64,000 bases of DNA from positions 186,001-250,000 of the forward strand of contig CAVWEI010000002.1 in the NCBI GenBank assembly GCA_963753845.1, in the 5' to 3' direction. The notes under the pieces were generated by a model, which was not told the DNA's origin, searched no databases, and was given only the letters and a program-made list of their open reading frames with translations. Numbering within the stretch: position 1 is the first letter of the stretch; each line of letters begins with the position of its first letter. Source of the stretch: Thiosocius sp963753845 (GTDB taxonomy: Bacteria > Pseudomonadota > Gammaproteobacteria > Chromatiales > Chromatiaceae). The translations under genes were made by a program, and so were the position numbers. This document shows, piece after piece, positions 8,201 through 16,840 of this stretch.

Positions 8201-9148
8201 ATGAGACTGAAGCAGTTTGCAGCGATCGCATTGGCGGTATTGATCCCGACTTACTCGGCGCTTGCCGAATATCCCGATAAACCAATCAGCTATATCATTC
8301 CATTCGGGCCTGGTGGCGAATCAGACATAACGGCCCGGCATCAGCAGCCGTTCTTCAAAGAGAAATTCGGCGAGGATCTGGTCATTTCGTACAAGCCCGG
8401 TGGCGGTGGTGCGGTTGGTTGGGCACAGCTCAACAGTATAAAAGGCGATGGTTACACCATCATGGGCACCAACCTGCCGCATATCATCGTCAAACCGCTG
8501 GAAAAGGATGTTGGTTTCAAGACGGACGACATCACCAACGTCTATATGTTCCACTACACGCCGGATGCGATTGTCGTCAATAAGGACAGTCCGTTCGAGA
8601 CAGTTCAGGACCTGATCGACTACGCCAAAGAGAATCCGGGCAAGCTCACGCTGTCAGGATCGGGGAAGGGTACGGCCAACCACCTCGCCCAGATTCGGTT
8701 TGACGGCATGGCTGGAATCAAAACCACCTACGTCGCGTTCAAGGGCACGGGTAAGGCGGTGGCCGCGTTGTTGGGCGATCAGGTGAAAGCGAGCTGGGGT
8801 TACACCTCGGTGGGCGCCAAGCATTCCGAGCAGGTGCGCCTGTTGGCCGTGGCGATGGAAGCGCGCCATCCGAATTTTCCCGATGTTCCAACGTTCAAGG
8901 AGCTCGGCTTCGACCTGGTCTCCGGCGCCTACCGTGGCATCGCGGTTCCGAAGTCGACCCCCGAGGCCGTTCGGGTGAAGTTGTCCGAGATGATCGGCCA
9001 GATCAATGCCGACCCGGAATTTCGCAAGCGCATGGAGAATGACGGGATGGCCCTGCTGGACGTCGACTATGCCCGCATGCCTGCCTTCATGAAAGAAATG
9101 GAAGCGGTTTATACCGAGGCGGCGCGCGAGGCCGGCATCATCAAATAG
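8201..9148 (+). CDS. Tripartite tricarboxylate-type transporter substrate-binding protein (TctC/Bug)
   Basis: 315 residues. There is a cleavable signal peptide (MRLKQFAAIALAVLIPTYSALA) followed by the Bug-family start YPDKPISYIIPFGPGGESD. Downstream motifs typical of TctC include GWAQLNSIKGDGYT and TYVAFKGTGKAVAALLGDQV. GAGAGGAG before the ATG is a strong ribosome site. It should bind the substrate in the periplasm for the TctAB permease next door. Because slcC and comC follow in the same operon, sulfolactate is the most likely ligand, by analogy with the SlcHFG system of sulfolactate degraders. The exact ligand cannot be told from sequence. Confidence 0.85.
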   Translation: MRLKQFAAIALAVLIPTYSALAEYPDKPISYIIPFGPGGESDITARHQQPFFKEKFGEDLVISYKPGGGGAVGWAQLNSIKGDGYTIMGTNLPHIIVKPLEKDVGFKTDDITNVYMFHYTPDAIVVNKDSPFETVQDLIDYAKENPGKLTLSGSGKGTANHLAQIRFDGMAGIKTTYVAFKGTGKAVAALLGDQVKASWGYTSVGAKHSEQVRLLAVAMEARHPNFPDVPTFKELGFDLVSGAYRGIAVPKSTPEAVRVKLSEMIGQINADPEFRKRMENDGMALLDVDYARMPAFMKEMEAVYTEAAREAGIIK

Positions 9149-9193
9149 TCAGCGCGACGGCCATGTGATCTCTGGACTGGGAGGGCAGCTACC

Positions 9194-10702
9194 ATGCCTG
9201 GAATCGAACACCTGCTGGAGGCCTTGACACCGTTCAATATCATGCTGGCATTTGCCGGTGTGATTGCTGGCACGGTGATAGGTTCTTTGCCTGGCTTGAC
9301 CGCCACCATGGCCGTCGCCGTCCTGGTCCCGATCACCTTTACCATGCCCCCGGCCTCGGCGCTCATCCTTATGGGGGCGATCTACACCGGGGCCATCTAC
9401 GGCGGTGCTTACTCGGCCATTCTGCTGAATACGCCGGGAACGCCATCGGCCATCGCGACTACATTTGACGGCTTTCCGATGGCCAAGCGCGGCGACGGTG
9501 ACCTGGCCGTCACCCTGGCGTGCCTGGCGTCGGTTGCGGGGGGCTTGGTTGGTGCGGTGTTCCTGCTGATACTGGCGCCGCCACTGGCGAGCGTGGCTTT
9601 GGCATTCGGGCCGGTCGAGTATTTCTGGCTTGCGGTCTTTGGCCTGACGCTGATCTCGGCGCTTTCCGAGGGCAACCTGTTGAAAGGCCTGATTGGCGCC
9701 TGTTTCGGTTTGCTGCTGTCTTGTGTGGGCATTGCCGAGATCAGCGCCGACGTACGTTTTACCTTCGGCAGTCAGACCCTGTTGGGCGGCATCGAGACCG
9801 TCACCGCCCTGATCGGATTGTATTGCGTCCCTGTGCTGATCGATCTGGTGGCGACCCCGGACAAGCACCTGAAGGTCACGCATGAGCCGCGCGGTTTCCG
9901 TCTGCGGGAGGCGTTGGCGATATCCTGGAAGGGTAAGTTCAACCTGGCGCGCAGTTCCGTTATCGGCACGCTGGTCGGGATCCTGCCCGGGGCGGGGGGG
10001 TCCATTGCCGGCCTCGTTGCCTACTCGGAGGCCAGGCGCAGCTCCAGTCGTACCGAACACTTCGGCCATGGCGAACCGGAGGGTGTTCAGGCTACCGAGT
10101 CGGCCAACAACGCCACGGTGGGCGGCGGATTCATACCGACCCTCGTTCTGGGTATCCCGGGTACGCCGCCGGATGCGGTCATTCTCGGCGCACTGCTGAT
10201 CCAGGGGGTCCGCACCGGCCCGAACCTGTTCGCCGACGAAGGCTCGATCGTCTACACCTTCATATACGGCCTGTTTCTCGCGACCATCCTGATGTTGCCG
10301 GCTGGCCTGGTGATCGGGCGGTATGCCTACAAGACTATCGTCACCGTACCCAAGGCCATGTTGGTCCCGACAGTGGCGTTCATGACCATGATCGGCACCT
10401 TTGCCATCCGCAACAATGTGTCGGACGTGGTGATTATGATCGTGCTGGGCGTGGTCGGCTGGGTGTTGAACCGCTTTGGCTTCAGCCCCTCGCCAATCGT
10501 GCTGGGCCTGATCCTGGGGAGTATCGCCGAGCAGGGCTTCGTGCAGGCCTGGACGATCGGGGCCGCTACCGATGAACTTGCATTGATGTTTTTCGGACGC
10601 CCCATCAGCCTGGGAATCATAGCGCTCATCCTGCTGGCGCTTTTCTATCCGGTGGTCCGGGCACGCTGGCTTGGTAGGAGGAGGAAAGTAAATGCCGACT
10701 GA
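9194..10702 (+). CDS. Tripartite tricarboxylate-type transporter large permease (TctA)
   Basis: 502 residues, the normal TctA length, with about a dozen membrane segments. Family signatures include GSLPGLTATMAVAVLVP, YGGAYSAILLNTPGTPSAIATTFDG, ILPGAGGSIAGLVAYSEA and GGGFIPTLVLGIPGTPPDAV. The paired Gly/Pro-rich TPGTP and IPGTP loops are the substrate-path repeats of the family. It follows tctC by 45 bases and overlaps tctB by 11 bases, so the small permease gene is translationally linked but in the reverse of the common C-B-A order. Confidence 0.9.
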   Translation: MPGIEHLLEALTPFNIMLAFAGVIAGTVIGSLPGLTATMAVAVLVPITFTMPPASALILMGAIYTGAIYGGAYSAILLNTPGTPSAIATTFDGFPMAKRGDGDLAVTLACLASVAGGLVGAVFLLILAPPLASVALAFGPVEYFWLAVFGLTLISALSEGNLLKGLIGACFGLLLSCVGIAEISADVRFTFGSQTLLGGIETVTALIGLYCVPVLIDLVATPDKHLKVTHEPRGFRLREALAISWKGKFNLARSSVIGTLVGILPGAGGSIAGLVAYSEARRSSSRTEHFGHGEPEGVQATESANNATVGGGFIPTLVLGIPGTPPDAVILGALLIQGVRTGPNLFADEGSIVYTFIYGLFLATILMLPAGLVIGRYAYKTIVTVPKAMLVPTVAFMTMIGTFAIRNNVSDVVIMIVLGVVGWVLNRFGFSPSPIVLGLILGSIAEQGFVQAWTIGAATDELALMFFGRPISLGIIALILLALFYPVVRARWLGRRRKVNAD

Positions 10703-11177
10703 CTCAGATGCAAGACAGAGGCCGCGCGATATGCCCGGCATGTTGATGGCAGTGGTGTTCATCCTGATTGCGGCTGGTGCCCTATGGGACACGACCAACA
10801 TGTCCGACTCGGATTCTTACGTCTTCCCGAGTGCGGTTGCAATCGCGATGATCGTGTTTTCTATCGCGCTGATAGTCTGGAATCTTGTGTACCCGTCAGG
10901 CGGCGACGTGCAGGCCGTGCCGGGAGCATCGACATCCAGGCGTGTCGCTTTGGTGGCGGCGATGCTGATCAGCACCGCCTTGATGCCTTTCGTGGGTTTC
11001 CTGATATCCGGCGTGGCCGCCTTTGCCGCAATCATGGTGATTGCGATGTACGACCCATGGACGCGTTACCGCAAGATCGTCTATCCCCTGGTCTGCGTCG
11101 GCGTGGTGCTTGGTTTTTACATGATATTCGCCAAGGTGCTGCTGGTGCCGCTGCCTGCAGGTCTGCTGTTCGAATAG
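10692..11177 (+). CDS. Tripartite tricarboxylate-type transporter small permease (TctB)
   Basis: 161 residues with four hydrophobic helices (about residues 15-32, 44-62, 80-115 and 126-150). The overall layout, with a polar loop after helix 2 and a closing Leu/Val-rich helix, fits the TctB family. The ribosome site TAGGAGGAGG lies inside the end of tctA. It assists the TctA permease in uptake of the ligand of the neighbouring TctC protein. Sequence conservation in TctB proteins is low, so the call depends partly on its place between TctA and slcC. Confidence 0.8.
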   Translation: MPTDSDARQRPRDMPGMLMAVVFILIAAGALWDTTNMSDSDSYVFPSAVAIAMIVFSIALIVWNLVYPSGGDVQAVPGASTSRRVALVAAMLISTALMPFVGFLISGVAAFAAIMVIAMYDPWTRYRKIVYPLVCVGVVLGFYMIFAKVLLVPLPAGLLFE

Positions 11178-11222
11178 CCGGCGTCTTCTCTTTTCATCGT
11201 TGATCCGGGTGGGAGTGTAACC

Positions 11223-12152
11223 GTGTCCGACGTGGTAATTTCCGAATTCATGGACCAGTCAGCCGTCGATGACCTGGCCGGCCAGTTCGACGTGCTCTAT
11301 GACCCGAACCTGGTAGACCGTGTGGACGATCTTGCAGCGGCCGTCGTTGATGCGCGCGCCCTGATCGTGCGCAATCGGACACAGGTGCGTGGCGCATTAC
11401 TCGAAGCGGCCGGCGCACTCCAGGTCGTAGGGCGGCTCGGTGTCGGTCTGGACAACATCGATCTCGAGGCCTGCAAACAGCGTGCTGTGGCCGTGTGCCC
11501 TGCCACCGGGGCCAACGATGCCGCTGTGGCCGAGTATGTCATCGCAACCGCAATGATCCTGTTGCGTGATGCCTACGCCGCCAGCATCGAGGTGATTGGC
11601 GGCGCCTGGCCCCGCCAGCGCTGCATGGGGCGCGAGATCGGCGGCAAGGTGCTGGGCCTGGTCGGGTTCGGCGGCATCGCGCGGGAAACGGCCCAGCGCG
11701 CACGTGCCCTGGGCGTGCACGTCATGGCGCACGACCCCTTCGTCGCTGAGACGGATCATGCCTGGAACGGCGTCGAGCGCTCGGAGCTGCACAATCTGGT
11801 GACGAATGCGGATGTTGTCAGTCTCCACCTGCCCTTGACCGATGACACCAGGGGGTTGCTCGATGCGCGGATGATCGCAGGAATGAAAAAGGGCGCGGTG
11901 CTCGTCAATACATCACGCGGCGGCATCGTGGACGAGGATGCCGTGGTCGAGGCGCTGCGCGCCGGGCATCTGGCCGGTGCTGCTTTTGATGTCTTCGAGA
12001 CCGAGCCGGTGACGGCAGCTGCTGGCGCGCGTTTCGCAGACATAGTCAACCTCGTGTTGACGCCGCACATCGCCGGGGTGACTCAGGAGTCCAATGTGCG
12101 CGTGAGCGCGGTGACCGCCGACAATGTCCGCAAGGTGTTGAGCAAGCAATGA
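11223..12152 (+). CDS. slcC: (S)-sulfolactate dehydrogenase (D-isomer-specific 2-hydroxyacid dehydrogenase family)
   Basis: 309 residues with a GTG start after GGGTGGGAG. NAD-binding motif LGLVGFGGIARETAQ is near residue 142. The catalytic triad regions of the family are all present: Arg in NTSRGGIVDEDAV, Glu in DVFETEPV and His in LTPHIAGVTQES. SlcC oxidises S-sulfolactate to sulfopyruvate with NAD+. Its partner ComC, overlapping by 4 bases, reduces sulfopyruvate to the R enantiomer used by SuyAB. The pair in this order, next to a suyB gene and a TctCAB transporter, is the known sulfolactate racemisation arrangement. Without that context it could be any phosphoglycerate- or hydroxyacid-type dehydrogenase. 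Confidence 0.8.
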   Translation: MSDVVISEFMDQSAVDDLAGQFDVLYDPNLVDRVDDLAAAVVDARALIVRNRTQVRGALLEAAGALQVVGRLGVGLDNIDLEACKQRAVAVCPATGANDAAVAEYVIATAMILLRDAYAASIEVIGGAWPRQRCMGREIGGKVLGLVGFGGIARETAQRARALGVHVMAHDPFVAETDHAWNGVERSELHNLVTNADVVSLHLPLTDDTRGLLDARMIAGMKKGAVLVNTSRGGIVDEDAVVEALRAGHLAGAAFDVFETEPVTAAAGARFADIVNLVLTPHIAGVTQESNVRVSAVTADNVRKVLSKQ

Positions 12153-13159
12153 GCGCGGTCACACTTACCCTCACAGATGCGCAGTCCCTCGCCGCCACCA
12201 TTCTGGCCCGGCACGGCACGAGCGAGGCCAATGCGGAATGTGTCGCGCGGGCACTGGTCGCGGCAGAGGCGGATGGTCAGAAGGGACATGGTCTTTCGCG
12301 CCTGCCCTCGTATGCGGCCCAGGCCGCCTCCGGCAAGGTCGACGGCCATGCCGTGCCGACCCTCGAGCAGGGCGCATGCGCCGCACTGCGTATCGATGCC
12401 AGGAACGGCTTTGCCTTTCCAGCCCTGGCGATGGCAGTCGACCGGTTGTCGTCACTGGCCGCGGAAACGGGGATTGCAGCCGCCGGTGTACATCATTCGC
12501 ACCACTTCGGGCAGGCCGGGTACCATGTCGAACAACTTGCGGCGAGTGGCCTGATTGGACTGGTCTTCGGTAACAGCCCCAAGGCGATCGCGCCATGGGG
12601 CGGCAGCGAGGGCGTGTTTGGGACCAACCCGATTGCGTTTGCAGCGCCGCGCCGCGCCGAGCCACCCCTGGTGATCGATCTGAGTCTGAGCAAGGTGGCC
12701 CGCGGCAAAATCATGGTGGCAGCCAAACAGGGTGAGCCCATCCCGGAAGGTTGGGCACTGGACAGAAATGGCAATCCGACCACCGATCCCGAGGCGGCCA
12801 TGCAAGGCACCATGCTGCCCATGGGGGACGCCAAGGGTGCCGCCCTGGTGTTGATGGTCGAGATCCTGGCGGCTGCATTGACCGGTGCCAGGTTCGGATT
12901 CGAGGCCTCTTCGTTTTTCACCGCCGAAGGTGAGCCCCCAGCGGTAGGCCAGTTCCTGGTCGCGATCGATCCCCGTGTTTTCTCGGGGGATGCGTTCGCG
13001 GAACGCCTGGAAACCCTGATCGGGGCTATCCTCGAACAGCAGGGAACCCGTCTTCCGGGCGCGCGGCGTCTCGCGCTGCGGGCGGAATCGGCCAGCAAAG
13101 GCGTGGTGATTCCTTCGGTACTTTACGATGAGCTGAAGGCCTTGTCCGCGACCGTATAG
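12149..13159 (+). CDS. comC: (R)-sulfolactate dehydrogenase (malate/L-lactate dehydrogenase 2 family)
   Basis: 336 residues of the Ldh_2/MDH2 family, which does not use a Rossmann fold. Recognisable are the catalytic-His region HHSHHFGQAGYHVEQL, the GTNPIAFAAP motif, and DLSLSKVARGKIMVAAK for NAD(P) contact. ComC reduces sulfopyruvate to R-sulfolactate, the substrate of the sulfo-lyase. Overlap with slcC (ATGA) indicates equal production of both halves of the racemase pair. Ureidoglycolate or malate dehydrogenase would be the alternative call, but the gene order argues for sulfolactate. Confidence 0.8.
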   Translation: MSAVTLTLTDAQSLAATILARHGTSEANAECVARALVAAEADGQKGHGLSRLPSYAAQAASGKVDGHAVPTLEQGACAALRIDARNGFAFPALAMAVDRLSSLAAETGIAAAGVHHSHHFGQAGYHVEQLAASGLIGLVFGNSPKAIAPWGGSEGVFGTNPIAFAAPRRAEPPLVIDLSLSKVARGKIMVAAKQGEPIPEGWALDRNGNPTTDPEAAMQGTMLPMGDAKGAALVLMVEILAAALTGARFGFEASSFFTAEGEPPAVGQFLVAIDPRVFSGDAFAERLETLIGAILEQQGTRLPGARRLALRAESASKGVVIPSVLYDELKALSATV

Positions 13160-13205
13160 GTCTTGACGGCCGACCGGTGATCGCCTTCGGCGTGGAGGAT
13201 CTGTT

Positions 13206-14270
13206 TTGACAACGGACTACAGGATCGCATTGGTCCCGGGCGACGGGATTGGCCGCGAGGTCGTTCCTGAGGGAGTGAAGGTGCTGGAAAGGATCTCCGA
13301 TCGTTTCGGCATTGCGTTCGCCTGGGATGAGTTCGACTGGTCGTGCGAACGCTTTGACAAATGCGGCGCCATGATGCCTGAAGACGGTATCCGGCAGATT
13401 GCCGCCCATGACGCGATTTTCCTCGGGGCAGTTGGCTTTCCAGGTGTGCCTGATCACGTGTCGCTGTGGGGTCTGTTGATCCCTATTCGCCGGGAGTTCC
13501 GCCAATACATCAATCTGCGACCGGTTCGTCTTTTCGAGGGCGTACCGTGTCCACTCGCGGGACGCGTGCCGGGAGACATCGATTTCTACATCGTGCGGGA
13601 AAACAACGAAGGTGAGTATTCGGAGATTGGCGGGCGCTTATATGAGGGTACCGATCAAGAAACCGTGGTGCAGGAAAGCGTTTTCACCCGCAAGGGTGTC
13701 GATCGTGTTCTGCGTTACGCCTTCGAACTGGCACAGGACCGAGCGGCCAGGCACCTGACCAGTGCGACCAAGTCCAACGGCATAATCCATACGATGCCGT
13801 TCTGGGATGAGCGGGTCGAGGAGATGGCGAAGGCCTTTCCTGACGTCTCTGTCGACAAGTTCCACATAGACATTCTCACCGCGCACTTCGTGCGCAACCC
13901 GGATTGGTTCGACGTCGTCGTCGGTTCCAACCTGTTCGGGGACATCCTCTCCGACCTGGGTCCGGCCTGCACGGGTACCATCGGCATTGCCCCGTCGGCG
14001 AATCTCAACCCGGAGCGGGAATTTCCGTCTTGTTTCGAACCTGTTCATGGATCGGCCCCCGATATTGCGGGCAAGGGTATCGCCAATCCAATTGGCCAGA
14101 TCTGGTCGGGTGCCATGATGCTCGATCACCTGGGGCACCGGGAGGCACACGATGCGATCGTGCGAGCGATCGAAATCGTTCTCGCCGATCCGGCTGCGCC
14201 GCGCACACCGGACATGGGGGGCAAGGCGACAACCGTGGAGTTGGGTGATGCTATCGCCATGATCGTTTGA
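13206..14270 (+). CDS. Tartrate/D-malate dehydrogenase-like decarboxylating dehydrogenase
   Basis: 354 residues of the isocitrate/isopropylmalate dehydrogenase family, with a TTG start after GGAGGATC. NAD loop LVPGDGIGREVVPEGV is at the N-terminus. The substrate-binding Arg cluster (IRREFRQYINLRPVR), the VRENNEGEYSEIGG loop, and the metal-binding Asp region (NLFGDILSDLG) are present. The EPVHGSAPDIAGKGIANP signature is complete. The lineup is closest to tartrate dehydrogenase/decarboxylase or D-malate dehydrogenase rather than LeuB. It follows comC by 46 bases and ends the cluster. No sulfonate role is known to me for this family; it may use tartrate or malate taken in by the TctCAB system, or an unrecognised sulfonate such as a sulfo-malate analogue (inference). 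Confidence 0.75.
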   Translation: MTTDYRIALVPGDGIGREVVPEGVKVLERISDRFGIAFAWDEFDWSCERFDKCGAMMPEDGIRQIAAHDAIFLGAVGFPGVPDHVSLWGLLIPIRREFRQYINLRPVRLFEGVPCPLAGRVPGDIDFYIVRENNEGEYSEIGGRLYEGTDQETVVQESVFTRKGVDRVLRYAFELAQDRAARHLTSATKSNGIIHTMPFWDERVEEMAKAFPDVSVDKFHIDILTAHFVRNPDWFDVVVGSNLFGDILSDLGPACTGTIGIAPSANLNPEREFPSCFEPVHGSAPDIAGKGIANPIGQIWSGAMMLDHLGHREAHDAIVRAIEIVLADPAAPRTPDMGGKATTVELGDAIAMIV

Positions 14271-14356
14271 TCACATCTTCGATCGTTGTGTTGGCCCTGC
14301 TTTCGGCATCCAGGATTTGTCCGCAAAAATGGCGGCGGCCAGAGTGGGCCTGGGAG

Positions 14357-14505
14357 CAGTTCTGGCCAAACCATTTATCAAGGGCTTGTCCTGGTGTTTG
14401 CGGAGGAATTCAGACGACAATGACGTGACGAATGGCGAATGCCCTCTGTGATCAAGGTGTCACTTTTCACGGCATCGAATGTCATCTCGTTCCGATATTC
14501 CTGGA
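14357..14505. repeat. Dispersed intergenic repeat, copy A (in the 307-base gap before phaC)
   Basis: This stretch aligns with the copy at 33054-33240. Shared blocks include GTTCTGGCC-AACC, GTCCTGGTGTTTGCGGAGGAATTCAG against GTCCGGGTGTTTGCGAATGAATTCAG (near identical), then a matching variant of AATGACGTGACGAATGG and a final CGATATTC block. No coding frame is conserved. The rest of the gap 14271-14577 shows nothing recognisable beyond short AT-rich spots. Confidence 0.55.
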
Positions 14506-14577
14506 GGTACACCTTGATAACAACAGCGGCAGCGCGGAAAGTCGTTGAGAGTACATGGCACTGTCGTTTTTCAAGAA

Positions 14578-16317
14578 CTAATTGGCACGCTTTTTCACAT
14601 AGCGGCCCGGTGCGGGTTCAATGGGTTTGAATTGTTGATTGCCCAGTGTTTTTGGCGCGGCTTTGAGCGAGCCACCCTGCGCTTTCAACCACTCATCCCA
14701 GTGTGGCCACCAGCTGCCCGGCTTTTGTTCTGCCGTTTCCAGCCAACGTTCGGCATCAGGCGTCTGTTCTCCATTGAACCAGTAGTGACGCTTGTTCTTA
14801 CTGGGCGGGTTGATCACACCGGCAATGTGGCCGCTCGCGCCGAGAACATACTCGACTGGCCCCGCAAACAAATCCTTGGTCTTGAATGTGGCTTTCCAGG
14901 GCGCAATGTGGTCTTCAATGGTGCACAGGAAGTAGCACGGTACATCGATCTGGCTTAAATCGATTTTTTCGCCGCACAGGGTAAGTGCTCCGGGTTGAAT
15001 CAGCTTGTTCTCAAGATACATGTCTTCGATGTAGGCAACATACATACTGGCCGGCAAGTTGGTCGGATCACTGTTCCAGTAAAGAATATCGAACGGCATG
15101 GGCTGTTTGCCCTTGAGATAATTGTTGACGACATATGACCAGATCAGATCATTCGCGCGAAGCATGGAGAAGATCATTGCCAGATCCTGGCCCGGCAGCA
15201 TGCCTGCCTTTTTTACCTGCTCCTGTCGTTCTGCAACCTGTTCGGCATCGATAAAAACACCGAGTTCGCCAGGCTCCGAAAAATCCAGAAGCGTCGTAAA
15301 GAAGGTTGCGGAAGCAATGGATTTGTCGTTGCGCCCATGCAGAACTGCCAACGTGGTCGCCAGCAGTGTCCCGCCCACACACCAGGCGACAGCGTTGAGT
15401 TGCTTTGACCGGGTGATCTTCTTTATCACTTCGACGGCCTTGAGCAGGCCGTCCTCGATATAGTCGTCCCAGTGCAACTCACTCTTATCGGCATCCGGGT
15501 TGGCCCAGGAAATGATAAAAACGCTATTGCCCTGCTCCAGGCAATAGCGCACAAAGGAGTTCTCCGGCTGCAAATCCAGGATATAAAATTTATTGATAAA
15601 CGGTGGAACGATGATGAGGGGGCGGTTGGAGACCTTCTCGGCTAACGGTTTGTACTGAATCAGCTGAAACAGTTCATTCTCGTAAACAACCTCACCTTCG
15701 GTAGTGGCGATATTCTCGCCCAGGGTAAATGCAGCCTCATCGGTCATGCTGATCCGGCCTTTTTCCAGGTCGGCCATCAGGTTCTTCATTCCGTCGATCA
15801 GGCTTTGCCCTTTGCTTTCGACGGCCTGTTGGATCACCTCGGGGTTCGTTGCGATGAAGTTGGACGGTGACATGGCGTCGATCGCCTGGCGCGTGTAGAA
15901 CTTGAGCCGTTCCTTTTCTTTCTCTTGAAACGTCGTCGCATCAGCGCAGTCATACAGCATATTGGATGCCAGCAGGTAGGATTGCTTGATGTAATCGAAG
16001 AGCGGGTTCTCTTTCCATTCTTTGCCGTGGAAGCGACGGTCACCGCGCGATGGTTCCACAACCGGCAACGCTTTGTCCCCATCGGCGCGAAAAAAACTGA
16101 GCCAGAGATCAGCTTGCTGTTTCTGATAGCTGGCAAAGCGTTCCGTCCACTCCTGCGGGTTGTTGAATATCTCGGTTGATATGTTCCCCCACGCCTTTGT
16201 GAATTCCTTGCTCATCTCCTGCAACATCGAACCAGGTACACCTTGCATCCATTTAGTCATCTGTTCCTGATAAATTTCCAACGCTTTTTCGGGGCTTGTT
16301 GGGATTTTTGTTGACAT
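14578..16317 (-). CDS. phaC: Class I poly(3-hydroxyalkanoate) synthase
   Basis: 579 residues, the class I length. The N-terminal PhaC domain (about 60-230) precedes an alpha/beta-hydrolase fold. The lipase-like box is AWCVGGT, with Ala in place of the usual first Gly but with the catalytic Cys. The Asp (CTIEDHIAPW) and His (GASGHIAG) of the triad are in place, and the FYILDLQPENSFVRY substrate-channel motif is typical. It polymerises hydroxyacyl-CoA into PHA granules in the cytoplasm. phaA, phaB, phaP and phaR are not adjacent; the gene stands alone between two copies of a dispersed repeat. It reads against the sulfonate island. Confidence 0.9.
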   Translation of the reverse strand: MSTKIPTSPEKALEIYQEQMTKWMQGVPGSMLQEMSKEFTKAWGNISTEIFNNPQEWTERFASYQKQQADLWLSFFRADGDKALPVVEPSRGDRRFHGKEWKENPLFDYIKQSYLLASNMLYDCADATTFQEKEKERLKFYTRQAIDAMSPSNFIATNPEVIQQAVESKGQSLIDGMKNLMADLEKGRISMTDEAAFTLGENIATTEGEVVYENELFQLIQYKPLAEKVSNRPLIIVPPFINKFYILDLQPENSFVRYCLEQGNSVFIISWANPDADKSELHWDDYIEDGLLKAVEVIKKITRSKQLNAVAWCVGGTLLATTLAVLHGRNDKSIASATFFTTLLDFSEPGELGVFIDAEQVAERQEQVKKAGMLPGQDLAMIFSMLRANDLIWSYVVNNYLKGKQPMPFDILYWNSDPTNLPASMYVAYIEDMYLENKLIQPGALTLCGEKIDLSQIDVPCYFLCTIEDHIAPWKATFKTKDLFAGPVEYVLGASGHIAGVINPPSKNKRHYWFNGEQTPDAERWLETAEQKPGSWWPHWDEWLKAQGGSLKAAPKTLGNQQFKPIEPAPGRYVKKRAN

Positions 16318-16840
16318 TGTCAGCTCCTGTTACGCAGCAGATTGTTCGTGTCGGTTTTTCGACTGCACCATTATTGACAAGATCATGGACGGCGTATTGT
16401 CTGCGCCGCAACCAGCTTTGGGCAACCGATTTCGTTTCCGATGTGCTTCTCGGGTATTGTCCGGTGGATTATTGCGCCCGGCTATTCTGCGACTACTGAT
16501 AAGGGTACTTCAAATAACGGGATTTGCCTCGGGTCCAGGGACGGATGAGCTGCCAGAGGGCAGTTTCCCGCATGGCCCACTGGTAAGATCGGCTTTCTCT
16601 TATGTAACCGTGAAATCGGGTAAAACCCGATTATGAGGTGGCCGGCGTGGGAATGCCCACGGGGATCAGGGTTTTTGGTCTTCATGTGATTCGATCCGAA
16701 CTAACCTGGATAGCCGCGGCGGTTCGAACGACGTTTGCTGTTCTGAAGGTTTCGCCTGGCTGGCATTGCGTGAATCGATGCCGGCCAGTCAATGCTGCGG
16801 TTCCATCTTGCCCGGTCTTGAGAAAATGCGGGCGCAGTTG
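16318..16840. other. Intergenic gap holding phaC promoter side and repeat copy B
   Basis: The 523 bases between the phaC start and the amidohydrolase stop show no credible gene. A short hairpin, AATCGGGT-AAA-ACCCGATT (16614-16632), lies just before the repeat copy. The phaC promoter should lie near 16320-16420, but no clear -35/-10 pair was chosen. Confidence 0.5.
16620..16740. repeat. Dispersed intergenic repeat, copy B
   Basis: Aligns with copy C at 33126-33230 over its right-hand half. The shared blocks are ATTATGAGGTGGC, GGAATGC-CACGGGG, TTCATGTGATTCGATCC against TTCGTGTGATTCGATCC, and CGG-GCGGT. The left-hand TTCTGGCC block of the other two copies is missing here and is replaced by the short hairpin at 16614-16632. 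Confidence 0.55.

Noticed and set aside
9149..10801. 550-residue open frame on the minus strand over tctA
   Set aside because: Low-complexity antisense composition with no motifs; tctA on the other strand is certain.
16620..16740. tRNA-like TTCGATCC segment
   Set aside because: It is part of the dispersed repeat; no cloverleaf arms or CCA end could be paired around it.
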